From Neelides folsomi (taxonomy: Eukaryota > Arthropoda > Collembola > Neelipleona > Neelidae), in assembly GCA_034687125.1 (NCBI GenBank), contig JAQGBZ010000001.1, positions 434,001 to 498,000 on the forward strand: a stretch of 64,000 bases of DNA, written 5' to 3'. The notes under the pieces were generated by a model, which had not been told where the DNA came from, did no database searches, and saw only the letters and a list, made by a program, of their open reading frames with translations. The position numbers and the translations under genes are program-made. Shown piece by piece: positions 12,201-24,800 of this stretch. How positions within the stretch are numbered: the stretch's first letter is position 1; every line of letters begins with the position of its first letter.

Positions 12201-14193
12201 GATAATGTAATTGAAAGTTAGATTTACCACAATAAGGTCTTCCGTCTTTTTCCCAGAATTTCTTTGGGTCAAGAACGATTCCGCATTTAGTGCACCTAAA
12301 TTGAAAATCAAATTAATTAAAATGTTACAATTTTCATATAATATTCTTACTTGAAATGCATTGGATGCCAATCTTTTCCCATTGCTGTCACTTTATTCTG
12401 TTCATAAAAAACAAACAATATTTATTAGAAAATTTTTTTAGATTTTTATATTTGTAAGAAATACATAATTATATCATTAATATTAAGATAGATAGATATA
12501 CATATTTTATTAAATTCGGAAATTGTGAAATTACATCAAGAATTGGTTTTCGGCAATTGGCCCAAGCACATTTGGGGAAGAACAAATCGTGGTAATCATG
12601 TTCTGTAAAGATTTAATAATGAAAATGAAGCAAGAGTGATTGTCAACTTTAGCATTAAAAGATATTTTTCTATATAAAGAAAATTTAATAAAAAACTATT
12701 AATCGTTTTAAGAATTTCTAATACCGCAATAAGGCTTTCCATCCCTTTCAAAGAAATGCTTCGGGTCGAGAACAATTGCACACTTTGTACATCTAATTAT
12801 CATAATAAAATTTTAAAATTATGCAAATAACCTTAGTTTGTCTATTAGAAAAGCTTATGTGTAAAAGATTGAGCATAAACTAAAGTAAAGAGGATATGTT
12901 GAATAAATTCCTCATTTGCTCACCTGAAGCACTCTGGATGAAAAAACTTGTCAAGAGCGTGAACATATTTCTAAAACACAAACAAATGATTCTCTTAGGA
13001 TTAATTTGAATAATTTTAAATATTTCCGGTATTTTCATTTACATCCAGAATTTCTTTCCCGCAGCCTCCGCATGGTGGTAAAAAGAGCTGTAAAAAACAA
13101 CATTTCATCACGTTGGTACATTTCATTAAACATTCTCGTCAAAGCTCACTGAATCCTCATAATAAGATCTTAATTCGGTTAATTTATGAAGAACTTAATT
13201 TATGGAGATGACAAGTGTGGGATTTGATTATTTAATAGCTCTTGACGAGTGAATTAATGCATTTGAGTGATTTACAATATTGTAGCAGGTTTTGCAGTAA
13301 GGCTTCCTATCATGCCCAATGTAGTTGGAGTTCCTCAGCTCGATTTTGCAATTGGTGCAGGCGACTGAAAGCACATGAGAAATAGATGTCTTTATTGGAA
13401 TTCCATTTTAAGCTCTTTTATTTCATTTAAGCATTTTTGGTCAACTTACAACAGCGTGGGCACCACATTTGGTCTGTGTGGGAAGAGAGACAGAAGACAG
13501 TTGAAATGATCAAGTTTCAAGACGCCAGGAAGAAGAACCATGTAAAAGAATACGTTGTATTTTTTCGCGATCAACATTTGTTTTCATTCCTCATAAATAT
13601 CAAAATAACGACATGTGGAAGTTGTTGTGAATTATTTGACAACTCACCCAATGCAGTAACCATCTAAAGAACGAAAATAGGCATATATTATCAAAACGCT
13701 ACTTTAGGTATAGAAGATGATAAAAGAAGTGGATATATGGATATAAAAGGAAATGATTATAAAAAATATCAAAGTCAAAATATTTCTCACCGATCCAATA
13801 ATTCCTTCATTGCAAACGCAGCAAGGTCCTGGAAAGGGAATTGATCAATATAAACCATTCTTATCATCTCTGCTCATAATGATCTCAGAGCTCATCTTCA
13901 GCTCCGCATCTTCCCCTCATACGACGCTTCATGTCCAAATTAGAGGGGAATTAATGGAGTGAAATGGAAATTTGGCAGACCTTTCACAGGGGGAGGCGTA
14001 TATTTATAATCCAAATGATAAGAGTTGAATTGCCAATCCTCAAGGTCGTCATTGATGGCAGGAGGCTCATTTCCTGAAACCGTCCCTGCCAACTTTTTTT
14101 TCATCAATGGAGACTTTGCCACTTCGCCCGGCTTCACGAATTTAACAACTTTTGAAGGATTATTTTCGATCTCGATCGCCTCCAAAATCCCCT
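9286..14193 (-). CDS. Eight-LIM-domain protein (695 residues in window, 23 exons, 5' incomplete)
   Basis: LIM domains are double zinc fingers used for protein binding. Exons in coding order: 13981-14193, 13791-13828, 13648-13663, 13450-13473, 13276-13364, 13043-13087, 12924-12970, 12725-12792, 12535-12602, 12351-12397, 12228-12295, 12054-12115, 11909-11958, 11749-11816, 11608-11669, 11502-11551, 11272-11339, 11056-11114, 10892-10994, 10696-10772, 10487-10592, 10091-10211 and 9286-9826. All are GT-AG and the frame is continuous. LIM domains start at window residues 73, 132, 191, 252, 312, 372, 431 and 490, about every 60. Units repeat CTKCGIVLDPKKF and FHDLFSPKC, resembling paxillin-type LIMs. 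A leftover CPDC at 547-550 follows LIM8, then a Ser/His-rich tail (HHDGHHHNHNH). The first listed exon begins in phase 1, so upstream exons exist. I do not recognise a named orthologue; paxillin has four LIMs and PINCH five. Confidence 0.92.
11056..12970 (-). repeat. Tandem three-exon LIM cassettes (LIM2 to LIM5)
   Basis: Four successive LIM units are each encoded by three exons of nearly constant size: 47-50 nt, 68 nt, then 59-68 nt. Intron positions repeat: phase 0 after the first finger's Pro-Ile loop, phase 2 just before the C-T-K-C pair, and phase 1 right after the Pro-Tyr-Cys. LIM6 to LIM8 have lost or shifted some of these introns. The pattern indicates duplication of a genomic exon cassette. 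Confidence 0.85.
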
Positions 14194-17100
14194 CTGAAAA
14201 AAAAGTAATAAAATACATATGGAACAAGATCAACTTTGGTGTATTCCAATAAGGTGTCTAATAACGGAGTAATCATAGGAGTTAACTACAAGTTTGTTTG
14301 ATTGTTTGATTGTTTTCAAACTTGGGCTTAATCCCAATCATAAGCTGAAGGTAATTTGATCTATTTGGATCACTGATATTGATCATGAGCAAAAAAGGGT
14401 TCCCCAACATTTCCTCAAACTCAATCCAAAATCCGAATTGAGCCTTTGAGTTCATCTTAACTTATTAAGAGAAGTCCTACATTTGCTTACTCCCACTTTC
14501 CGCATAATCTCCACCTCATCCCACATATTCATTTTTGAGGCCTTTTTATAGATAGTGTCGATTACGCACTAAAACATCAAATCTGGCTCTTCTTCGGTAT
14601 ACTTAAATATTCTAATTCAAACTTCTAGCATTTTCTATTTTAATTTATTTCCTCATTCGATTTTATTAGTTCATTCCCATTTGCTTAAAATAAAACTTCG
14701 TAATATAACTACTTACATACTATTGGCGTTCAGTGTGTAATTCTCTTATATTCATCGGTGTAAAATCAATAAATAAATAATAAAGTAATGTTAATTATCG
14801 TTAGATAAAGAAAAATTTATTTCGATTACAAATATGTATTACTTACTATTTGATTAAATTTTTGAAACAGATTAAACATTATTTTCAGATAACATTCACT
14901 ATAATTTTTGATTATATGTTGTTGTAATAATAATTATAAACTCCAATTGAAATACAATTATAACTGTTAATCATTAGATTACTAAATACTAAGTACATAA
15001 GGGTTCAATAGACTGGATGATAGAAGGTTAAAAATTATTAAAAAGTAATGATTTAATCAATATAATAAGGCGTTTTATCTATGTTATAATTCCATTTGAG
15101 AGACAAGTGAATTCAATAAACATAATGTCATTTTATTTTATCGATAAATAATAATATATTATACATATATAGTTTAATGGTTGAAAGTTAAACCATTTTA
15201 CATTATAAACAGTACAATTGTCAAATCAAAATTTATCGATTCCAACCAAGGCAAGTTTTGACCTAAGAATTAAGTTGTATTAACTTTAAGTTGTAATATA
15301 TAAGTTTCAAAAAATAATTGTGTTTACCTTTACATCTTTACAATTACAGATATATTTTTTATTTGTAAATGATAAATAATATATGGCTTAATAAAAATTC
15401 AGTTTCTTTAAGAAAAATATATTTTAATTATTTACAATATATATTAGGAGGAATGTTTAATTGTGAATTGAAGCAAGAAGTTAAATTATCCTTATAATGC
15501 TCCATGTAAAACCAACTGCTCCTATCCGTAACTTTTCTACTCAACTTTATTACCACTGTCTTCATAAATTAAAAGTTGTAAATAGTTTTAATTTGAACGG
15601 GCGAAATAAAAAAAGTGTTTTTACCCATCGCTTTGTCGTAAGCAGAAGTCATTGTGAAAATTGGGTTAAAATCTCGTTGGCTTGTGCGGAGGGAACTATT
15701 GGTGAAACGGGGTTAAGAGAGGCAACTTATCACACGACACCAAATTTGAGATGCGACTGGCGACTGAGCTCTTCTTCCTCGAGAAAATTCTCCTGGCTCC
15801 ATGATCCTTCTCTATTCTTAACCCTCTTAACCTTGTCCTTGTAAAATATTTTATTTGGCAAACGGTAAGGCTCTCTAAAAATACGGACAATTTTCATATA
15901 AGTAAATACATCTTATACATTTTCATATATGAATATTCCACCTTATTCATTCCTTACTTTCTTCATATTTCTCGTTCGTCAAAATGTCCTTGTCGGAAAT
16001 AACCTTACCTCCGGACACGAACGCCTTCGCCTCCCCGTCAACTTTGAGATGTTCATAATTTGTCTTCCCCACCAGGGTTTCAAAAACACTGATTTAAACA
16101 TTCCAAATTCTCCTATATCAAACTTTGCAAATTCGAATGTGTTCAACTTTGCAAATCCTGGTATAATAAATATGTTCCTCTTTGGTTGAACTAAGTGCCA
16201 ATTTCCTCCGTTTATCTTCCCATATTCTCCCATTTTATTTCTCATATCCTTAAGGATAATGTGTCATTAAAAAACTCTCAACTTAAAATAAGATCAAGGA
16301 TTCCCCCGATTACTTTCATTGAAAGGATCCTTTTTCATTTCCCCTCTCCTTCGACCAGGGAAGTGAGGGCAAAGTCACACAACCAAAGTTAGTAAGAGAA
16401 AGAGAACGTTTTTTCTAAACAGGAAGTTTTCTAAAACCGACATCGCACAAGTTTAAACGGCAGTAAATCCCTGGAAGAAGAATGTGAACAATTAACCTGA
16501 GAACAAATTGGGATATTTGGTTCGTTCAGTAACTTGAGCCAAGAAAGTAATCCATTAGTCATTATTCCACATTTTTAATTATCCTTTCAAAATTCCAGAC
16601 TCGCATTTGTGCAATCTTGAAGGATCGCGGGATTTCTTATGAACATCTTGGGGAATTCTTATATGAAGTTTGAGCAAAGCGGAAGTGGGGGATTCATTAT
16701 AAAAAGAACATTTATAACTCTCGTCTTATTCTTTCGCCCTTTCGCCTACAAGACCTCCCTTTAATATCATAAGAGCCTGAGACAAATGGTGGACTTGTGT
16801 TGGAGAGATAGTGAGATTTATGCTAAAATGTAACATGAGATTAGGAGAGGAGCCAAATCTTAAACATTTTTATTTTATCTCTACACGAAAATTACAGGAA
16901 ATCTCGAATAACATCTGTCTTCTCTTTGATTCGCGTGTTGGAGGAAGTAGGGCAGACTTTTACTCCTTATGAACCACATATGTGAAATTTGCAATCTTAA
17001 TGTTCCCTTTATTTCACTCCTCATCTCATTCCGTTAAAAATGAAAGGTTTAAATCGTATCTTGATATTAAATCGCAGCTTATTGGTATTAAACCCCTATC

Positions 17101-20100
17101 TTGAAATCCATGTGCATTAAAATGAGTTAAAATTGAAGAATTTGGATAATAATCTGTTAGATATATCTCTAGATGTATCTGGAGATATCAAATGATTTGC
17201 AAAGTCGTGGGCTAAAATTCCATCACCTGCTATTCAATTCGCATTTGCTCGTCATTTCACGTCTGGTGGTAGACGTGGTTCTTTATTATCTTTCCAATGC
17301 GTGTTGGTGTAATTTGATGCATAAAAGCCTTATCAGACGATAACAAGTAACAAGTAAATAGATAGATAATGCAAAAATGGCCAAGATGTCAATTTAGGAA
17401 AAACCTGACTACGACAAACAGAAGTTAAGACTTGGTTTCAACACGCCTTTTAGGGGATTCACAAGGATTTTGCTTTTAGTGTGGAATCTGAATCTCCATT
17501 CATTATTCATTATGTTAATGACTGGATTCTTAAATGGTTTGAATATATTTTTAAATGCGATGCATTAGCCTGGGAATATGGTAATTAGAAATCTGATTAA
17601 GATTTATTAACCAGAATTACTGGAATTACTGATACTTGTCTAATATAAAATAGCAAATATTATTATCAGTCTCTATTATGTACAAGTACACTACTAAAGT
17701 TTATTCAAGATAATGATAATCATTATGCTTATGAAATCAATCATTATCAAATGAGAATTTGAGCACTGTTTTACAAACAGTTTTATATGAATAATATCGT
17801 ATTACAATTTTTTACGTGTTTTGTTTACGATTAATTTTGTCTAAATGATACTGACATAAAAAATTCGCTAATTTATTATCTTTGTTAATACGACTAGACT
17901 GAAAATATGTAGTATAGATACACAGCATAAGTTCATTTATCATATGAGGTATTGGTAGATATCTTGACATGTTTATATTTATATTCAAATGTAGAATAAA
18001 GATTTTTACTTAAATGAATGCGTAAATAAATTGAATAAATGACAAATATATAAATAAAACTTTTAAACTATTTTAAAGTGCTCAACAATTTAAAGCACCA
18101 TCATGGTCAATTAAACACTTCATTATTTGTTATCTACTGAAGAACATAAAAGAATTTTTTACTGGCAGTGACAAACTTGTAGCTTTTACTTTTAAATTCA
18201 CATAAATAAGAATTAACTAAACCCTATACACGTAACTATCATTTTACATACAATCATTTTTGATTAATATTATAGTAGTATTTTTATTATAAATATATGT
18301 GATAGATATTGGTCCAAATATTGAAGCAGTTGGTAGATATGATATGGATAGGAGACGTTATATTTCTATAGAGGCATGGTGCATGGTTTATATTGATTGT
18401 TACTGAAATCCCAGCCGAGATGTTTGTGTGTATCCATAATGCGTCTGCATGGTGCTCATGAACCATATTGGAGATCCACCGCAAAGGCAGGCAGGGTGTG
18501 AAGATGAATTATATTCTTTAAAATTGAGGGGCGGAATAAACGGTTATGTGAGCTGTAAGGTTCATTTATCTCGAATCTATCTATCATGTCAGAGGGCATA
18601 TGGACCTTGAGTCATATTTATACCATCCTAAACGCCATTGGGATCAACTCCGATCAACTCCATAGAATAAGGGAATGAGAGATATAGGGAAGGATGAGCA
18701 TTTGATTGTGCTTAAGCTGGAGGTATGTCGATCTCGTTCCAAGTTTTCCTCGATTTCTCCAATGATGAGCCACCGACAAGGATCTCATTGTTCCGAAGGA
18801 AGAGTGCGAAGAAGAGTCTGTTTATTGTTCTAATTGCGAAGCGTGAGATTGGGAATGTGCGGAGACCTGTAACTCGGCGGAGCAGTTGAGGAACCCGCCT
18901 GTTCTGGAATAGGGGAATCGGGATCGATCCGGGAGTTGGAGTCGGGCAGGGTGGCTGGGAGACGGCAACTGCTCTACTCGCCCCTATTTAGCGTTGAGGA
19001 GAAGCAGAGCGCCCTACGGAGCTCAGAGAAGTCCTACACCAAACCAAAGCAAACCAGAGGATTCATTCTTGAGACTCTTTCGGGAGGAAAATATAAAGAG
19101 AGGGCAAGAGACTGACCGCCGCACCCGAATCTCCACCGAATCTCCGATGCCTCAAGGAGCCACCAACGGCCCAAGGGTCATGTAGCACCCGGCGAGAGGT
19201 CACGTCTTCGCCCTCAACAATTCGGACGGAATTCCTGGGACGGTAATTGAATTTCGGATCTCCTCAATTCACACATTTATTTCCCACCAATCTCATCTAC
19301 TCATCTTAAGTAAAGAACTCACTCAATCCGCGATCAAACTCAATCCCTCACACCTGAATTTTTATCTGGGAATTTATAAATTTTAGAGGAATTCCCTTTT
19401 TAACAATTCAAAACCGATGGGCAGAGAGGTCCCTTTGACCCCTTTGGACTCCAAAGGGCATGATTTAATAATTTAAGAACTCTGAGTGGATTGGGCCACT
19501 TGGACTTCATTTATTAAATTAGGGATTTTATTTGTGGATTTGAAATTGATAAACATGGTGGGCTTTCGATTTGATCCTTGTTTACATTCGCTTAATTTGG
19601 AATAAATCCTTATTTGGACACCAAATAAGTGAAATCTTTTTAATCTCCTTTGATCATCTGTTAGACCAACTTTGACAATTTATAGTTTACCAAAATAATT
19701 GATAGGATAATGTTTTTGTAATTATTTAATTTGAAAATTTTTCACTGAAGCCGAAATGATAATATTTTTATAAATAAATTCTTGAAACATATTGATAATT
19801 TAATAGAAAGACAAAACTATCAAATAATGTTCGGTATTTCGTGTGTAATTAAAATTATAAAAAGCTAATTAGGAGCAGCAAACTTCATTCAAACTGCAAG
19901 TTTCATTAATTTTCAAGAACTATTTTTGGTATATTTTATAATTTTGAATAAAATTACGACCACGTTGAATTAAGGAGCTATAATTTATTATTCAGTTTTC
20001 CCCAGAGTCATTTCATCAATTATATTTCTTGTCAGCCCCACATTATGCAGACTGTTATGGATGATAATGATAAGTAGTTTAAAGTTTAATGAACTCTTTT

Positions 20101-21820
20101 TATACAACTGCAAATGTTCACAAGTTTATATTTATTATTTTAGCATCAGGTTGAATAATTAGCCAACCTAAATGATAAAAAGAAAATTAAATTCGTTAAA
20201 TAAAAACAATTAATGTCGTTTTATTTAAAACAATTTTATTTTAAATAACTCATCGAGCAATTTTATACTTTTAGTTTGATGATGAATTTTTTTTGATAAG
20301 TTATATGAAACACTAAATATTTATAACAAAGATAAATAAAAGTCAACACTGATAAAATTTAATTAGGAAGGATTTATGGCCATCATAGGTCGGATTGGTT
20401 ATATTCTATTACTTAGGAGTTTATGAAGCATGAGGTAAATATTTTCGGGTCCGTTTGAGCCCAATTATCATGCTCATTGAAGAGGATCTATCAAGATTAA
20501 AGATAATCAACCCCTGTCAACAGACACTCCTTTGACAAATCTCATTTTTTGTTCATTAATAAGCAATCCCTTCTTCTGAGAATAAACGCGTGGGCAAATG
20601 GGAGAGTGAGATTCAGACATATGGACCAAAACATTTGATCTGGAAGAAAGTCAAAAATTCCCATCGGGCGGAATGATCCGATAGAGAAAGTGAATAATGG
20701 TTTGTTTCCTCTATGAACTATTGTTATTTTGAAGAGGGCAATCAAAATGATCATCACAAGAATTTAAAAGGTTAAAAAATGTTGGAACCATCCAATAAAT
20801 GTTTGTATAGTAAAAATGAGGATCTCGAAACTCCATCGACTTTCAAATTAGATGACTCCATGAGTTGGCATAATTTCCCTTCCAAATTATTATTTCTGTT
20901 TATTGATGAGAAAACTTTGACTTTCCGCCCTCCCGCTCCCTCGAGCTATTCCATAATCAATTACCCGAATTTTTATCATGGTTTATATAAAGGACCAAAC
21001 AGCCCGAGTTTTCCTCTTTGCAATCTTCCAAGTAAAACAAACATCACTTTCTAAGAATAGCCTTTTGTAAATGTTGAGTTGAGCTTCTCCGAAAATAACA
21101 CATGTTCCCATTTACAGCTCTCGGTTGAGAGACAAATGAATGGTTTATTTGCGAGAGATTAAAATTTCATTATGTGAATGAATGGATTAGGTCATTGGAG
21201 ACCGATGGAGATGAGGATGAAGAAATGAGCCGGAGCCGGGAGTTAACTCTGCACTAATCAGCCCCTGTCTCAGCTGTCAGACTCAATAAGAAGGAAGGAA
21301 GAAATGAATTGTGTCTCCTCAGTCCTCCACTTCCCCCTCGTTAACTTCCACTTCCTCCTTCTTTGTTGACCTTACAAACACTTTTCACAATTTAAAATGG
21401 GCCTTTATCATTTTCAACATTTTAACTTTCCCAAGCCCTCAAGTTGCTAAAAGCCACTTGGGTGGTTAAATCCACTTACTATTATTCTCCCTCATCGAAT
21501 GTAATAAATTGTGCAAATATATAAATTCCTCAAAAATCCAAATTGAACCTAAAAGAAGAAGAAAAAAGGGGTGAAAATGTAAACAACGAATGAAAAAAAT
21601 TGAGTGAGCAGCTGAAGTCCAAATTGGTTTGAGAGTGATTTGACTGAAATCGGATTCCTCCTTCATTCGGGAACAGGCAGGGGGAGAAAGAAAATAACTA
21701 CTCATACATAAGGAGCCATTGGGAAAGGGGGAAGTATCGGAAGAGAACATTCAAAACAGACACAAAGTCCGGAACCGCCACACCAAGAAGCTGAAATTAG
21801 ATACTTGAAAGAAGTAAAGG
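14194..21820. other. Spacer between the LIM gene and CASK
   Basis: This 7.6-kb stretch should contain the missing 5' exon(s) of the LIM gene (minus) and the CASK promoter and 5' UTR (plus). I could not place a coding exon with confidence. Most of it is AT-rich. A GC- and CpG-richer block at about 18700-19250 stands out and is listed separately. No mobile element or RNA gene was recognised. Confidence 0.4.
18700..19250. promoter_or_regulatory. CpG-richer block, candidate promoter or 5' UTR exon
   Basis: The block has many CG dinucleotides (CTCGGCGGAGC, GATCGATCCGGG, GGCGAGAGG) inside otherwise AT-rich sequence. It ends in a possible plus-strand donor (GGGACG then GTAATT, near 19240). A good acceptor (TTCCCATTTACAG) lies near 21117, upstream of the CASK start codon. 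It could be the CASK 5' UTR exon, or the promoter of the LIM gene on the other strand. Direction is unresolved. Confidence 0.3.
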
Positions 21821-24800
21821 ATGGCTGAAGACGAGATTCTCTTCGACGATGTTTACGCCTTATGTGAAGTGATTGGAAAGTAAGGGCCGATTTTCCCTCC
21901 CAATTCTTCCGACATCAAATTACGGATTTGTTTAAATTCCTCAATATTTTAGGGGACCTTACAGTGTCGTACGGAGATGCATTCACCGCCAGACCGGATG
22001 TCAATTTGCAGTCAAGATCGTGGACGTGGCGAGATTCACCTCGAGCCCTGGATTTTCTACAGAGGATTTAAAGCGAGAGGCAACAACTTGTCATATGCTC
22101 AAACACCCTCACATCGTTGAGCTTCTCGAGACCTACTCTTCTGATGGACTCCTATACATGGTTTTTGAATTGTAAGTAATTAATTAATTTTTAATTTCCC
22201 TCCTCCAATTTAATTCATGTTTTGAACCCTACATGTTTTTAATTGTGCGCACAATTAATTTAATTGTTGTTTAATAATTGTGCGCACAATTAAAACCATG
22301 TGCGTGATCAAATTGGAGAAAACACAATTTTAGTAGATATATAACATACAATTTTTAATCGTATAAAACTTAATGGGAAAATGATTAATGGTTTATTAAT
22401 TGGATGGAATACTTATTTGCAGCATGGATGGCATGGATCTTTGTTTCGAAATTGTTTCTCGAGTCAACGCGGGGTTTGCGTATAGTGAAGCAGTCATAAG
22501 TCACTATATGAGACAAGTTCTGGAAGCCATTCGCTACTGCCATGAAAATGGCATCATTCATCGAGACATCAAACCCCACTGCGTTCTTCTGGCCACCAAG
22601 GAAAATTCATCCCCAGTGAAATTAGGCGGGTTTGGGCTGGCCATCCAACTCCCACCCGAACCCGGGAAGCAAAAGATTAAAACTGGACGTGTGGGCACTC
22701 CTCATTTTATGGCACCCGAAGTCGTGGGCCGTGAATACTATGGGTAAAAAGAATAAATTCCAATTCCACAACCTATAAATTCTGAGATTAGATACAAGAG
22801 AATATATAGGAGAGACTCAAGTAAATTAACTTGAATTCTTTATAAAGCTTCTACATAAAGTCCCAATTTCCCCACATGTGTTGTCTGGGATGAAAAAGGA
22901 AGGGTTCTTTCTCTTTCAACTCTTCTTAACCCGTAAAATTCGGGCCTTATTTTTTATTCATTAAAAAACCCACAACACACTCCATGTCTCAAGAATTCTT
23001 TTCAGGATGGAAAAAGTTCAAATGAACTCAATATTCCTGTCAATCTTAACATTCAAAATTAATTCTTTTGAGGAGAAACTTGATTGGAACTTTTTCTTTT
23101 CTTCTGCAATGTTTATTCGGAGGTGAATATGAATGAGGAATGATAATTAAGAAGGAGCTCAAGATAAATTACAACCGGCTTTGTAATAAAACCTCAATGT
23201 AGGGTTAGTTAGAAATTAAACATTTTACTATGTAGTACACGTTGTTTACGTTTTATCTTTACGCTTAGTTAATATAGGTAGTAATTACGTATTTGAATTG
23301 GTAGGTTTTAGGTTATCGTGAATTGAGTTTTACGCATAATTACTTTTTCTACAATCAAAAAATAAATACTTCCAATTAACTCACGAACAATAGTTATAAT
23401 GAATTTTTTACGTAATTTTAGTTTTAAAAAAATTGGTTCATAAAATGTTTTAAATTAATTGTATATTCTACTCTAAATAGTCCGAATGAGTATTATGATT
23501 AATTTTAAATTAACAAACAAAACAAATTATATTTATTAGATCATTTTACTTTTTTGACTAAACACTTTAACTTTTGTTTTAACAGTTAAAAGTATAAATA
23601 ATTATCGATTTTCATTTATATGCATTTTAATAATATTTTCACCTTGAATTTACCTTTCTCCTGAACTTTCACAATAAAATGAATTTATTTTAATTTTAAA
23701 TAATTCACATTAAATTAAAATATTATATATTGTATGTATTAATTCATTAATGTTGTTTTTCAGAAAACCTGCTGATATCTGGTCTGCTGGAGTTTTACTT
23801 CATTTGCTCCTTAGTGGGAATCTCCCGTTCATTGGAACCAAAGAACGTCTCTACAATCAAATTCTTGACTCCCGACTTGACTTTGAATGTCCGTTATGGG
23901 AAAATCAAATTGGAGCTGACGCCAAAGACCTAATTAAAAGAATGCTATGTCATGAACAAGATCGAAGAATAACCATTCAAGAAGTTCTTTCACATCCATG
24001 GTTAAAGGTATTCTTATACAAATACAGATACTTTAAAAAAATAACTATTTGCAATACAAACATTCCACATATAAATAAAAATGCTATTGTATGGAGTTTA
24101 GTACAAGTTCAAATGATATTATAAATGAGAACGCCATATTTTAAACCTTAATAATTGTTATAACAAAAAATATAAGCCAGTGATTTAATTTAATCTTATC
24201 ATTAGTTAGTTAATTTGTTCAAATGATGGCCAAAAGCGTAGATTAAGAGTTTGATTATAAAAATATAATTATTTCATTTCCTTTAATTACCTTTAACATT
24301 CCCTACATGTGTTCTAATAGTTCTGAAGGGAAAATTGGTGAATGTGAAGTATAAAAGGACCATTGTACCAATTTCACGCGATGTACTTCTGTCAGTTAAA
24401 CCGAGTTTAAGGGAATTAATTTTAATTGTATTACCGCAAGTTCCGAGCTGAGTACCCCCCTTTGATTGCCATTTTTAATTAATGGGTTTTGAACTGTGAT
24501 TGTAAGTTGTTTGGGAAGAGCGGACCTATTCCATTAGCCCATTATAGGAGTCAAATTAAGGATAAATTAAAAGGGAAGTGAATTTGTGGATAAGAGAGGC
24601 TTTTTGGGAGCCAGGAAAGCAGAACTAATTGACCCTCTGTTTATTCCTCCTTTCCAGGATCGAGAGAAGTGTCCGCGGACCCATTTGTACGAAGTGGTGC
24701 AGAATTTGAGAGCTTTCAATGCTCGAAGAAAGCTTAAAGGCTCTATCCTCTCTTCCGTTTCCTCTCCACATTGGAATTCTGTTTGTGCGGAGCCCTACGA

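Noticed and set aside
13437..13667. Plus-strand open frame starting MVNLQQRGHH
   Set aside because: Covers the antisense of two small LIM1 exons and the introns between; no independent support.
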